From contig CALSTX010000010.1 of NCBI GenBank assembly GCA_943789375.1, positions 267,435 through 331,434 of the forward strand: a DNA stretch of 64,000 bases, read 5' to 3'. A program made the position numbers and the translations under genes. Below the pieces are notes generated by a model. That model had not been told where the DNA came from and did no database searches. It was given only the letters and a program-made list of their open reading frames with translations. The stretch is from an uncultured Opitutales bacterium. Lineage in GTDB: Bacteria > Verrucomicrobiota > Verrucomicrobiia > Opitutales > Seribacteraceae. Below, one piece after another: positions 54,842 to 63,356 of this stretch. Numbering within the stretch: position 1 is the stretch's first letter; every line of letters begins with the position of its first letter.

Positions 54842-55693
54842 ATGCCACTTTTCCATCGAGTTACCATTTTGGGTCCGGGACTTCTCGGGGCCTCCCTATG
54901 TATGGCTGTGAAGGAAAGAATGATTGCTGAGAAAGTTAGAGTCTGGGCACGAAAACAGTCAGCCCTAGAGTTGTGCAAACAGGAGAAATGGTGCGATGAA
55001 ACCGAACCAAATATTAAGGATGCAGTTAAGGATACAGAACTGGTTATTATTTGTACTCCTGTAAATACTATTGAAGAAACTTTAAGCGAAATCATCCAAG
55101 AATCTACAGAAAATACCATCATAACAGATGTAGGGAGTGTAAAAGAAAAGATCTGTCGAATTGCTCATGCGGAGTCCCAATCTTATAATTCTATCTTTAT
55201 TGGATCTCATCCGATGGCAGGTTCGGAAAAGTCAGGCATGCAATATGCCCGTTCTGATCTTTTTGATCATCGTACTTGTATGATTACCCCTTTCCCGGAT
55301 GATCCAGCTGAGAAAGTGTCAATACTTGAAAGTTTTTGGGTACAACTGGGAATGAATGTTCAGCAAAAATCTCCAAAGGAGCATGATAAGATTGTGGCCA
55401 GTGTGAGCCATTTACCTCATTTGATCGCTTCGACTTTGGCAGAATACTTAAGTCATCGCCCAGAGGATTGGTTGGAAATGTCGGGACAAGGACTGAAGGA
55501 TACGAGTAGAATCGCCGGCGGAGACCCTTTATTATGGCGTGAAATTATGAAGTCTAACCGATTTTTTTTACTGGATGCACTCGATTCCTGGCTGGGTTCA
55601 GTCAATGATTTCAAAAAGAATTTGACGGAGGAAAGATGGGAAGAGCTCGAGAATTATTTGGCCAAAGCAAAGAAATGCCAAACAAAGATCTAG
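54842..55693 (+). CDS. tyrA: Prephenate dehydrogenase
   Basis: Converts prephenate to 4-hydroxyphenylpyruvate in tyrosine synthesis (arogenate use is also possible). The ATG at 54842 gives 283 residues and puts the NAD-binding motif VTILGPGLLGASLCMAV at residue 7. A frame extension to 54716 has no homology. The rest shows IFIGSHPMAGSEKSGMQYAR with the active-site histidine and SVSHLPHLIASTLAEYL. There is no chorismate mutase or ACT domain. It opens the tyrA-aroA-cmk-plsC operon, 7 bases before aroA. Confidence 0.92.
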   Translation: MPLFHRVTILGPGLLGASLCMAVKERMIAEKVRVWARKQSALELCKQEKWCDETEPNIKDAVKDTELVIICTPVNTIEETLSEIIQESTENTIITDVGSVKEKICRIAHAESQSYNSIFIGSHPMAGSEKSGMQYARSDLFDHRTCMITPFPDDPAEKVSILESFWVQLGMNVQQKSPKEHDKIVASVSHLPHLIASTLAEYLSHRPEDWLEMSGQGLKDTSRIAGGDPLLWREIMKSNRFFLLDALDSWLGSVNDFKKNLTEERWEELENYLAKAKKCQTKI

Positions 55694-55700
55694 AAACTTA

Positions 55701-57041
55701 ATGGATCCGTTAGAAATTATCCCATTTGCGGCTAAGTGTTCAGCTTCTGTGTCTGTCCCTGGCTCTAAAAGTATATCCAACCGGGCTTTTATTTTGGCTG
55801 CCATGTGTAAGGCCAAAGTAAACCTCCGTGATATGCTTATTAGTGAAGATGTAAACCTGATGAAAAATGCCCTTGTTTCTTTGGGGTTGAGAATTGATGG
55901 CGGTTCTCAAGATAAAGATTTAGTTGTTCATGGATGCGGGGGAGACTTACCGGTCAAGGAGCAGGAAATTTTTGTGGGTAATGCGGGTACCGTTGCCCGG
56001 TTTTTAACCGCTCTTTTGTCGATCCAGCAAGGTGGGATTTATAAGCTTGATGGTACAGAGGCTATGCGCAAACGACCTATGTTGGAACTTATCTCATCCC
56101 TGGAGAAGTATGGATGCAAGTTTGAGTTTCTTCACCAGTACGGTTGCTTCCCTTTCATAATGAAAACCAATGGTTTACGGGGGGGCTGCTGGCAGGTCGA
56201 TGCAACCAAGAGCAGCCAGGTTTTATCAGCTCTTTTAATGATTGCTCCTCTCATTAATAAAAAAACAATAATTCAATATCCGAATGGTACCGTTTCGGAG
56301 CCTTTTGTGAATCTCACCCTGGAAATGATGAAGTCATTTTCATCAGATCATCAGATAAGCTATGAAAGCTCTGGAGGTGAGATTACTGTTTATGGGCAGG
56401 GTTATAACCGACAAGAGCTTTTATATGCGGTTGAACCCGATGCCACAGCAGCCAGTTATTTCCTCACGCTCCCCTTGGCCGTAGAAGGGTCCTGTACCGT
56501 TCATGGTATAAGAAAAGCGATGTACCAAGGAGATTCTAAGTACACACAAGTACTCGAATGCCTGGGGGTTAGTATTGAAGAGAGCGATTCTGGGATCAAA
56601 GCGGGTTTTTCGGGGATCAGAGAAGGAGGGGAATTCAATTTTAATGCCATCTCTGATACTTTCCTGTCCTTGGCTGCGATTTCACCTCTTCTTTGTGATA
56701 CATTGAAGATAAGCGGCATCGCACATACTCGAAAGCAAGAGACGGATCGAGTAAAAGCCATGGGAATTGAATTGAGGAAATTAGGACAGAAGGTGGAGGA
56801 AACTGAAGACAGCCTCACTATTTATCCCAATCTTAAAAGTCTCCAAGTTATTGCAGAAAAAGGAGTGTTTATTGATACCTATCACGATCATAGGTTTGCC
56901 ATGAGTTTTGCTATTCTTGGCTCTTTCAACCTTTTGGGCAATGGAAGCCCTTGGTTAAGCATTAATAATCCCAAGTGTTGTGCGAAAACATTTCCAGAAT
57001 TTTTTGACCGCCTTTGTGAGATAAGGAGCCAGTCTTTATGA
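55701..57041 (+). CDS. aroA: 3-Phosphoshikimate 1-carboxyvinyltransferase (EPSP synthase)
   Basis: Sixth step of the shikimate pathway. The 446-residue protein has GSKSISNRAFILAAMCKAKV near the N-terminus, VGNAGTVARFLTALLSI at about residue 92, EPDATAASYFLTLPLAVEGS at about 237, and TRKQETDRVKAMGIELRKLG at about 342. It ends with YHDHRFAMSFAILG. These cover the substrate-binding and catalytic blocks, and length is normal. The stop overlaps the cmk start as ATGA. Confidence 0.95.
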   Translation: MDPLEIIPFAAKCSASVSVPGSKSISNRAFILAAMCKAKVNLRDMLISEDVNLMKNALVSLGLRIDGGSQDKDLVVHGCGGDLPVKEQEIFVGNAGTVARFLTALLSIQQGGIYKLDGTEAMRKRPMLELISSLEKYGCKFEFLHQYGCFPFIMKTNGLRGGCWQVDATKSSQVLSALLMIAPLINKKTIIQYPNGTVSEPFVNLTLEMMKSFSSDHQISYESSGGEITVYGQGYNRQELLYAVEPDATAASYFLTLPLAVEGSCTVHGIRKAMYQGDSKYTQVLECLGVSIEESDSGIKAGFSGIREGGEFNFNAISDTFLSLAAISPLLCDTLKISGIAHTRKQETDRVKAMGIELRKLGQKVEETEDSLTIYPNLKSLQVIAEKGVFIDTYHDHRFAMSFAILGSFNLLGNGSPWLSINNPKCCAKTFPEFFDRLCEIRSQSL

Positions 57042-57697
57042 AGAGCCAATCCTTTCAAATTCTTGCTATTGATGGAGGAGCAGGTACCGGGAAATCTACC
57101 ACGGCATCTATCTTGGCGGATCGTCTTCACCTTCTCCATGTAGATACGGGCTCCCATTATCGTTCGATAACCAAGTATTTGACTGAAAAAGGGATTGCCC
57201 CGGATGCAGTACAAAGCTTTTTAGCGGAAACTTCCCCTTCTTTGTCTTCTCACCTGGAAGGGAATCGTTCTCTTTTGTCTGTAGATGGCCAAGTATATCC
57301 CCCGGAGAGTTTAAGAACCAAAGAGGTTAATCATTTCGTTTCTCATGTGGCTTCGGTTGCTGAAGTGAGGGCATTACTTTTTGATTACCAACGAGGCCAA
57401 ATCGAGTCGGCCAAAGAGAATAGTTTTTCTGGATTAGTTATGGAGGGCAGAGATATTGGAACGGTCATTCTTCCTGACGCGGATCTTAAAATTTTTTTGG
57501 TAGCTGATCAAAAAATTAGGGAATCAAGGAGGCTGTCCGACGGCGAAGTTGATAAGATTTCATCCAGAGATCACCTCGATACGAGTCGTTCAATTGCTCC
57601 TTTAAAAGAGAGTGAAGGTTCATTGCGGATCGATACCAGCCAGTTGAGTATTGAGGATGTTTACGCAGCCATCGCTAACAAAATAGGCATGGAATGA
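57038..57697 (+). CDS. cmk: Cytidylate kinase
   Basis: Phosphorylates CMP and dCMP. The 219-residue protein starts with the P-loop LAIDGGAGTGKSTTASILAD and the CMP-binding segment HVDTGSHYRSITKYL, where the usual YRA/YR is present. VMEGRDIGTVILPDADLKIF and SSRDHLDTSRSIAPLKESEG follow as in the family. It overlaps aroA and plsC by 4 bases each (ATGA), so translation is probably coupled. The aroA-cmk pairing is common in bacteria. Confidence 0.95.
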   Translation: MKSQSFQILAIDGGAGTGKSTTASILADRLHLLHVDTGSHYRSITKYLTEKGIAPDAVQSFLAETSPSLSSHLEGNRSLLSVDGQVYPPESLRTKEVNHFVSHVASVAEVRALLFDYQRGQIESAKENSFSGLVMEGRDIGTVILPDADLKIFLVADQKIRESRRLSDGEVDKISSRDHLDTSRSIAPLKESEGSLRIDTSQLSIEDVYAAIANKIGME

Positions 57698-58308
57698 CTA
57701 CTTTCTATATTTTGGCTCAACGTTTTTCTTATTTTTACTTTAAGTTTTTCCACCGATTCGAAGTACTTGGTTTAGAGAATATTCCTAGGGATGGTCCATT
57801 TATCCTCGCTTCCAATCATTTGAGTTTTTTTGACCCCCCTGCCCTCGGTTGCAAAATGCCTCGAAATTTACATTATTTCGCTAGAAATACCTTGTTTGTT
57901 GGCCCTCTAGGGAAGCTCATTCGCAACCTTAATTCAATCCCTGTAAATCGTGACCAGTTAGACTTGAAGACTTTACGATCCGTTCTTGGAGTATTGAAAA
58001 ATGGACATCCCTTACTCGTTTTTCCCGAGGGGACCCGCAGTAAAGATGGAAAACTGGCAAAAGGTCAGAAGGGAATTGGTTTACTTATTGCGAAATCAAA
58101 GGTGCCTGTATTACCGGCGAGAATACAAGGATCCCACGAGGTATTGGGGGCGGGTACGATATTCCCTAGATTTGGGAGAAAATTACGGGTAGAATATGGA
58201 AAAGTCTGTCCTTATCATTCGATTGATTCAGACCCTGGAGAAGACGATAGGTATCAAAAAATTTCTCAAAGAATCATGGACGCGATTGAACAAATTGCCA
58301 TAGATTGA
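57694..58308 (+). CDS. plsC: 1-Acyl-sn-glycerol-3-phosphate acyltransferase
   Basis: Adds the second acyl chain to make phosphatidic acid. The 204-residue protein contains the HX4D motif in LASNHLSFFDPPALG at about residue 43, NLNSIPVNRDQLDLKTL, and the glycerophosphate-binding LVFPEGTRSKDGKLAKGQ at about residue 107. The N-terminus has a hydrophobic stretch but no clear full membrane helix. It is the last gene of the tyrA-aroA-cmk-plsC run and converges with purC. Confidence 0.93.
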   Translation: MTTFYILAQRFSYFYFKFFHRFEVLGLENIPRDGPFILASNHLSFFDPPALGCKMPRNLHYFARNTLFVGPLGKLIRNLNSIPVNRDQLDLKTLRSVLGVLKNGHPLLVFPEGTRSKDGKLAKGQKGIGLLIAKSKVPVLPARIQGSHEVLGAGTIFPRFGRKLRVEYGKVCPYHSIDSDPGEDDRYQKISQRIMDAIEQIAID

Positions 58309-58336
58309 GAATCTGTAAGTAGTTTTTCTGAATTGG

Positions 58337-59371
58337 TTAAAGGGACTTCTGAAGAAAGGGCTTTAGGTTTGCCCTTATACGCTTATCCATACTTTTTGTG
58401 AAATCAGGAAACACAAAATCCTCTCCGGTGATGGTTTCATACAGGTGAATATATCGTGCCGATAATTCAATAACTAACCCTTCCGGTGCAGGCGGTAGTT
58501 CCGGGTCGTTGTAGGGGTCGCAGTGATCCTTAAACCAAAGCCGAAGAAATTCCTTATCTATATTTTCTGGTTCCTGGCCGTTTTGTAATCTTTGCTCGAA
58601 GCTTTCCTGGATCCAGTAACGACTAGAGTCCGGGGTATGAATCTCATCGATCAGGGTAATTTCTCCCTCATCACTAAGGCCCATCTCATATTTTGTATCC
58701 ACCAGAATCAACCCATTTTCTTGAGCGATTTCTTGTCCATACCGAAATAATTCCAAAGCTTTTTTGGAGCAATAGTCCCAGTGTTCCTGTTCCATCCAGC
58801 CTTCCTGCACAATTTCCTTGGCAGAAATGGGCCGATCGTGGTTTTCTTCCTTGGTTGTCGGGGTAATAATTGGGCTATCTAGTGCTTGGTTTTTATGTAA
58901 ATTTTCAGGGAAAGAAAGGCCGCAATATTCTCTTTTTCCTTCCTTGTAGATTGTCCAAAGAGAAGTACTCGAGCTACCTGTGACATATCCTCGAACTACG
59001 AATTCGATCGGAAAAGGCTTACATTTTTTGGCAATGGTAACATTGGGGTCCGGCAGGTCGATTACATGATTGGGTATGATGTGCTTGGTTTGATTAAACC
59101 ACCAAGCACCTGTTTGGTTAAGTACTTGCCCTTTAAAGGGAATGGTTGCCAAAATTCGGTCAAATGCCGATTGACGATCTGTTGTGATTAAAGCAAAGCA
59201 ATGTCCAAGGTCATAACGGTCCCGTACTTTACCCTGATAATAATCGGTGAGACCGAGCGATGTTTTGGTGAGACAATGGCCGATATTTTTTTGGATTGTC
59301 TTTCGGTAGTCCTTATTCGTTTGGATGGCTTCAAGCATAGTAAATGAGGATACGCTAGAAGATGCCTCCAT
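58337..59371 (-). CDS. purC: SAICAR synthase (phosphoribosylaminoimidazole-succinocarboxamide synthase)
   Basis: Joins aspartate to CAIR in purine synthesis. The 344-residue protein is the long PurC type. It shows YYQGKVRDRYDLGHCFALIT near residue 45, then TDRQSAFDRILATIPFKGQV, EFVVRGYVTGSSSTSLWTIY, and LVDTKYEMGLSDEGEITLID with EIHTPDSSRYW. ATG at 59371; another Met 11 codons on is equally possible. Divergent from lpdA with 95 bases between starts. Confidence 0.94.
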   Translation of the reverse strand: MEASSSVSSFTMLEAIQTNKDYRKTIQKNIGHCLTKTSLGLTDYYQGKVRDRYDLGHCFALITTDRQSAFDRILATIPFKGQVLNQTGAWWFNQTKHIIPNHVIDLPDPNVTIAKKCKPFPIEFVVRGYVTGSSSTSLWTIYKEGKREYCGLSFPENLHKNQALDSPIITPTTKEENHDRPISAKEIVQEGWMEQEHWDYCSKKALELFRYGQEIAQENGLILVDTKYEMGLSDEGEITLIDEIHTPDSSRYWIQESFEQRLQNGQEPENIDKEFLRLWFKDHCDPYNDPELPPAPEGLVIELSARYIHLYETITGEDFVFPDFTKSMDKRIRANLKPFLQKSL

Positions 59372-59466
59372 AACTTCAAGCCCAACTTCACCGACTGTTT
59401 CCTTTCGTTGACGATTTTAAGTACAATTGTTAAAAATGAGGTAATTCAATACTAACCAAATATAAT

Positions 59467-60864
59467 ATGAACTCTGAAATTACATACGACCTGTTGGTTT
59501 TGGGCGGTGGGCCCGCTGGGTATGCGGCCGCAATCCGTGCTGGCCAACTTGGTAAAAAAGCCATTGTGGTTGAAATGGAAAGAGCGGGAGGAACCTGCCT
59601 GAACTGGGGTTGTATTCCTTCTAAAGCCTTATTGAAAAGTGCAGAAACTTATCAAAATGCACTCAAAATGGATGATTTCGGAATTAGTTGCGAAAATGTC
59701 CAGTATGATTTTGAAAAAATTATTCAAAGGTCGAGGAAAGTTGCGGACCAAATGGGGGGCGGAATTGAGTATTTATTTAAGAAAAATAAAGTTGATTACA
59801 TGGTCGGAAAAGGAATGGTGCACGCACCAGGAATGGTCGAAATTATTGAGGGTGACCAAAAAGGATCCTATTTAAAAGCTCACAAGATTTTGGTTGCGAC
59901 AGGCTGTAAAGCAAGAGCTTTGGAAGAAGTTGTAGTGGACGGAGAGAGAGTTATGACCTCTCGTGAAGCGTTGGTTATGAAAAAACAACCCACTTCCATT
60001 GCGATTATGGGAGCCGGGGCAATTGGTGCTGAATTTGCCTACTTTCTGAACTCATTTGGGACCAAAGTTATTCTACTGGAAATGCTTCCGAATATTTTAC
60101 CTGTCGAAGATGCTGAAGTATCCGCAACTCTTTTAAAATCTTTTCAATCTCAGGGTATTGATTGCCGAGTTAACACTCGGGTGGATGATATAAAAGTCAA
60201 TAAGGACTCAGTTACATTAACAACCACTACGGGAGACCAAGAAGAAGTTCTAGAAGTGGAAAGTTTGTTACTCGCGATCGGAGTCGTGCCAAATTTAGAT
60301 AGTGCTTTGTCCCCGAAATTGAAGTTGGACTTACATAAGGGATACCTAAAGGTAGATGAAAACTACAAGACATCTGAAAAAGGTATTTATGCAGCAGGTG
60401 ATATCGTGGGCCCCCCATGGCTTGCCCATGTTGCCACATACCGTGCCATTCAAGCGGTCAATGGAATGTTTGGGCACTCTTTGCCTGTACCAGTCGGTGC
60501 ATTTCCCGGCTGTACATATTGCCAACCACAAGTGGCCAGCATTGGGCTGACCGAGGAAAAGGCCAAGGAAGAGGGAGTCGCTTACAAGGTAGGCAAATTT
60601 CCCTTCGCTGCATCCGGTAAGGCGGTGGCGGTCAACCACCCCGAAGGATTTGTGAAAATTATCGTTGGAGAGAAGTATGGAGAGATCTTAGGTGCACATA
60701 TTATTGGATCGGACGCCACCGAGCTGATCACCGAATATGGATTGGGGATGAAATTGGAAGCTACGGTCGATGAGATTCACCAGACTATACATGCTCATCC
60801 CACCATGAGTGAAGCCTTAGCTGAAGCTGCTGCCTCTGTGCATGGTGAAGCGATTCACATATAA
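59467..60864 (+). CDS. lpdA: Dihydrolipoyl dehydrogenase
   Basis: E3 subunit of 2-oxo acid dehydrogenases and the glycine cleavage system. The 465-residue flavoprotein has the FAD motif LVLGGGPAGYAAAIRAGQLG, the redox-active disulfide in GGTCLNWGCIPSKALLKS, and a second Rossmann motif IMGAGAIGAEFAYFLNSFGT. FAD-binding GIYAAGDIVGPPWLAHVA and the C-terminal HAHPTMSEALAEAA with the catalytic histidine complete the set. No E1/E2 genes are adjacent. It is the last host-type gene before the integron; its stop is 60 bases from the integrase stop. Confidence 0.95.
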   Translation: MNSEITYDLLVLGGGPAGYAAAIRAGQLGKKAIVVEMERAGGTCLNWGCIPSKALLKSAETYQNALKMDDFGISCENVQYDFEKIIQRSRKVADQMGGGIEYLFKKNKVDYMVGKGMVHAPGMVEIIEGDQKGSYLKAHKILVATGCKARALEEVVVDGERVMTSREALVMKKQPTSIAIMGAGAIGAEFAYFLNSFGTKVILLEMLPNILPVEDAEVSATLLKSFQSQGIDCRVNTRVDDIKVNKDSVTLTTTTGDQEEVLEVESLLLAIGVVPNLDSALSPKLKLDLHKGYLKVDENYKTSEKGIYAAGDIVGPPWLAHVATYRAIQAVNGMFGHSLPVPVGAFPGCTYCQPQVASIGLTEEKAKEEGVAYKVGKFPFAASGKAVAVNHPEGFVKIIVGEKYGEILGAHIIGSDATELITEYGLGMKLEATVDEIHQTIHAHPTMSEALAEAAASVHGEAIHI

Positions 60865-60924
60865 GCAACACTTAGAAAGCTTAAATCTTTCTTTAGGATC
60901 ATTTCTTGTTTTTGGAAATCGTCG

Positions 60925-62119
60925 TTACAGGCGATCGAGGGGACTTATAATTCCGAAAGGTTTCTTCATGACATGGGTATAGATTTGGGTAGTCTCTATG
61001 GAAGCATGCCCCAGGAGCTCTTGCACCGTCCGAATATCTGCCCCACCCTCCAGCATGTGCGTGGCAAAGCTGTGGCGCAGGACATGGGGTGTCACCCGTT
61101 TTTCGATACCTGCTTTCTTTGCGGTATTGCGCACTGCATTTTGATACGAATTTTCGAGTGCATGGTGTCGAAGAAGTTCCTCACCTCGAGGATTCTTTGC
61201 CAATTGACTGTGGGGAAAAAGGTACTGCCAGCTAAGTTCTTTGCGAGCCACGCTGAACTTGCGGGCAAGTGCTTCGGCCATGCTTGCCCCTGCAAATTTA
61301 GCTTTGATATCCTCGGCGTGCAAAGCTCTTACTTGTTCGACTTGTAGTTGTAAAAAATCAATTAAAGAAGTTGGTAGGACCGATACCCGATCCTTATCTC
61401 CCTTGCCCCCTCGGACAGATAACTGACCGCGATCAAAATCTAAATCCTTAACCCGCAAGCGCAGTAATTCGTTTACCCGTAAGCCTGCTCCGTATTGCAA
61501 GCGGCCCATTAACCGGAATTTAGTGGGTAACAATTCCAGCAGGCGAGTCACTTCCTTTTGAGATAAAACAACCGGTACCCTTATTCTCTTCTTTGCTCGG
61601 GTTGCCCCCCGAAAATCTACATTTGGTTGCTCTCTAACATGGCGGAAGAAAAACAACAGGGCATTAAAACACTGATTTTGACCTGTTGGTGAAATTCTCT
61701 TCTCTTCCGCCAAGTAGGTCAAAAAATTAACTACTTCCCCCGCTTCTGATTCCATTACCTCAATTGGATGGAGAAACGCTTGAAAACGTCGTAACCATCC
61801 CATGTACGCTTTTTCTGTAGTGTAGGCAAGGTGGCGACGGCGGAGTGCCCTTCTCAATTTTGGCCCAGCGATATCACGAGCAGTGATTTCCTGAAAAAAC
61901 CATTTCAACGCGTCTCCCCATTGCTTCTTTTGCCATTCATTTGGCTCTCGCTGGTAAAACTGCTTCTCGCCAAAAAACCTTTCCATTTTCACGGTTGCTC
62001 GGTTCTCCCAATCCCTTCTTTGCGCAAAAACCAAAATACCACTTGATTGTAATCCACCACGCCTGCCTCTCCTCTGCATTCGCATATTCTTTAAGTTGAA
62101 CTTTTACCCATTCATGCAT
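60925..62119 (-). CDS. intI: Integron integrase IntI with apparent N-terminal frameshift
   Basis: Tyrosine recombinase that joins attC to attI. In the main frame (stop 60925, open to 62085) the catalytic set is complete: R203 (GAGLRVNELL), K228, H334 and R337 (HVLRHSFATHMLE), H360 (LLGHAS) and Y369 (IYTHV). The IntI-specific insert is present (ALARKFSVARKELSWQYLFP, then a RHH segment), separating it from XerC/D. The first 45 main-frame residues look random. The +1 frame from ATG 62119 instead reads MHEWVKVQLKEYANAEERQA through NRENGKVFWREAVLPA, typical of long IntI N-termini. It meets the main frame at EPNEWQKKQWGDALKWF if one base is dropped near 61943-61955. Translation could also begin at an internal ATG (61986). 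Confidence 0.88.
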
Positions 62120-62135
62120 ATGTCAAATAATTAGT

Positions 62136-62154
62136 ACATGATTTATATGCATGT
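62136..62154. promoter_or_regulatory. Inverted repeat ACATG-N9-CATGT upstream of intI
   Basis: ACATG (62136-62140) and CATGT (62150-62154) form a perfect 5-base inverted repeat with a 9-base AT-rich spacer, 17 bases before the upstream intI ATG (62119). The position suits an operator controlling the integrase. It does not match the LexA boxes I know from other phyla. With such short arms a chance match in AT-rich sequence is possible. Confidence 0.25.
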
Positions 62155-62296
62155 TTAACAAGAAAATTACTTGATATACAGAGAATAAAGTCCCTTCCCT
62201 TATCGCTTCAAATATTAGAGCTTATTTAGGTCTTGCTCATCGTTCAAACTTTACATTCATATAAAGTATGCATGATAAAAGTAACGAATAATATAA

Positions 62297-62303
62297 GTTA
62301 GGC
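62297..62303 (+). other. attI-like core site (GTTAGGC) at the start of the cassette array
   Basis: GTTAGGC fits the integron core consensus GTTRRRY, with the crossover expected between G62297 and T62298. It lies 178 bases from the intI start and 8 bases before the first cassette ORF. The bases after the crossover (TTAGGCGC) are matched exactly by the complement GCGCCTAAC at the end of cassette 1, which confirms the boundary. The rest of attI (about 62160-62297) is AT-rich; I cannot define integrase-binding repeats in it. Confidence 0.8.
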
Positions 62304-62310
62304 GCAGACT

Positions 62311-62703
62311 ATGAACGATGCAATAGCTTCTCTTTGTCTTTTTTCATTCTTAGCGCTTGCGCCTGTTTTACTAATAGTAAAGTTCACTACCAATAGGCCA
62401 CCCTGGTGGCTAATTCTGATAATGATATTCGTTGTGGGTTGGGGCCTAGCCATTGGCACATATATTTTCAATCAGTTAGGAATTAATGACCTCATTGCTC
62501 AGGACAAGGAACTGCCTGAAGGCTGGGATAGCGATGGCGCATCGGGGCTGTTCGTCATGTTCGGTGGCTGGCTTTTCTCGCTAGCCTATTTTGCGCCGTG
62601 GTTGGCGATTTATGCTTTGGCCGCCATAATCAGACGACTCTCAAAATTGAGGCATGCGCCTAACAATCGCATGCAGTCGGACGCGGCAGAGCCGCGCCGC
62701 TGA
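62311..62703 (+). CDS. Cassette 1: membrane protein of unknown function
   Basis: A 130-residue protein with three likely membrane helices: about 5-25 (ASLCLFSFLALAPVLLIVKF), 32-53 (WWLILIMIFVVGWGLAIGTY) and 83-105 (MFGGWLFSLAYFAPWLAIYA). The soluble loop between helices 2 and 3 is acidic (AQDKELPEGWDSDGASG). The last residues NNRMQSDAAEPRR are encoded by the attC site, a common ending among cassette proteins. No family is recognised. No Shine-Dalgarno sequence is visible before the ATG, which lies 8 bases after the core site. Confidence 0.75.
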   Translation: MNDAIASLCLFSFLALAPVLLIVKFTTNRPPWWLILIMIFVVGWGLAIGTYIFNQLGINDLIAQDKELPEGWDSDGASGLFVMFGGWLFSLAYFAPWLAIYALAAIIRRLSKLRHAPNNRMQSDAAEPRR

Positions 62704-62717
62704 TGCGGGCGTTAGGA
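62658..62717 (+). repeat. attC site of cassette 1 (about 60 bases)
   Basis: R'' GCCTAAC (62658-62664) and R' GTTAGGA (62711-62717) bound the site. Between them CGCATGCAG and CTGATGCGG pair with an extrahelical base, and an inner hairpin GCGGC-AGA-GCCGC forms the tip. This is a classic short '59-base element'. The ORF stop lies inside it. Confidence 0.9.
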
Positions 62718-62727
62718 GTCCAAAGGA

Positions 62728-63003
62728 ATGACAAAGCAAGAAAAGCCGATTCTCCAACGAGTGACAGCATGGCTCTGCTGGCTCGGCGGTGGACTTTTGC
62801 TTTTGACTGCGATTGCTTTCGCGGCCACGGCCATCTATGAAAAAATAGTTCCACCAACCGATATGCATCTACCTGGGCTACTGACTGCGGTAATGATGAT
62901 TTACGCTATACCTATTGGATTCATCTTGCTTGCGTTAGCGGGGCTGATGAGGATCGGAGCTTCTATCGCGCATCGCAGAAGAACAACCAATGACATCTCC
63001 TAA
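62728..63003 (+). CDS. Cassette 2: small two-helix membrane protein
   Basis: A 91-residue protein with two hydrophobic helices: about 13-37 (WLCWLGGGLLLLTAIAFAAT) and 49-73 (LLTAVMMIYAIPIGFILLAL), followed by a basic tail (RIGASIAHRRRTTNDIS). By the positive-inside rule both ends would be cytoplasmic. No family is recognised. The cassette's own 5' end gives AGGAG, 10 bases before the ATG, with AAAGGA closer in. The stop codon TAA is part of the R'' box. Confidence 0.75.
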   Translation: MTKQEKPILQRVTAWLCWLGGGLLLLTAIAFAATAIYEKIVPPTDMHLPGLLTAVMMIYAIPIGFILLALAGLMRIGASIAHRRRTTNDIS

Positions 63004-63124
63004 CAAGCGCATGGAGAGCAACGGCTGACCCGCTTCGAGTCCGGATGATCTACAACAACTCCAACTCTTGTCCTGCATCGAGCACGCGCTCCCGGTCAGC
63101 CGTGCCTCATGCTTGACGTTAGGA
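62998..63124 (+). repeat. attC site of cassette 2 (about 127 bases)
   Basis: R'' TCCTAAC at 62998-63004 and R' GTTAGGA at 63118-63124. Outer arms AAGCGCATGGAG and CTCATGCTT pair with unpaired bases, and CGGCTGACC pairs with GGTCAGCCG. The size is like Vibrio-type long attC sites. It is very similar to the attC of cassette 4. Confidence 0.9.
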
Positions 63125-63127
63125 GGT
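63120..63127 (+). promoter_or_regulatory. Shine-Dalgarno of cassette 3 formed by the cassette junction
   Basis: TAGGAGGT directly follows the crossover point in GTTAGGAGG and lies 10 bases before the ATG at 63138. The recombination core and the ribosome-binding site thus share bases, so any upstream neighbour leaves the translation signal intact. It is one of the strongest Shine-Dalgarno matches in the window. Confidence 0.7.
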
Positions 63128-63137
63128 AAAAAATAAA

Positions 63138-63356
63138 ATGAAACAAAACTTAAAAATAGGATTTTGCATAGCTCCAATATTCTGTGCATTTATTTCAATT
63201 ATGGCACTGTTTATGGGTGATGTAGCTAGACCTGTATTCTATGCAAATCTACCACTTTGTTTTATGTTTGCAGCATTTCCTGCAATTGCACTTTATAAAA
63301 AAGTTCTTTCATTAGAGTCTGATATAAAAGAACTTAAAGAGAAAATAGACTCATAA
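63138..63356 (+). CDS. Cassette 3: small membrane protein with coiled-coil tail
   Basis: A 72-residue protein with two hydrophobic helices: about 7-27 (IGFCIAPIFCAFISIMALFM) and 34-53 (FYANLPLCFMFAAFPAIALY). A charged amphipathic helix with heptad-like spacing follows (VLSLESDIKELKEKIDS), a likely short coiled coil that could mediate oligomerisation. It is clearly AT-richer than the flanking cassettes, which suggests a different donor. No family is recognised. The stop TAA lies in the R'' box. Confidence 0.72.
   Translation: MKQNLKIGFCIAPIFCAFISIMALFMGDVARPVFYANLPLCFMFAAFPAIALYKKVLSLESDIKELKEKIDS

Noticed and set aside
54784..55122. Upstream part of a long minus-strand frame ending at 54610
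   Set aside because: This part is antisense to tyrA and has no protein-like pattern; only the last 57 codons from the ATG at 54783 look real.
60925..62085. XerC/XerD or phage-type integrase instead of IntI
   Set aside because: The IntI-specific insert before the HxxR box and the adjacent attC array show it is an integron integrase.
62121..62132. TTGACA on the minus strand just upstream of intI as a -35 box
   Set aside because: A matching -10 would fall inside the coding region, downstream of the start, so it cannot drive the upstream ATG.
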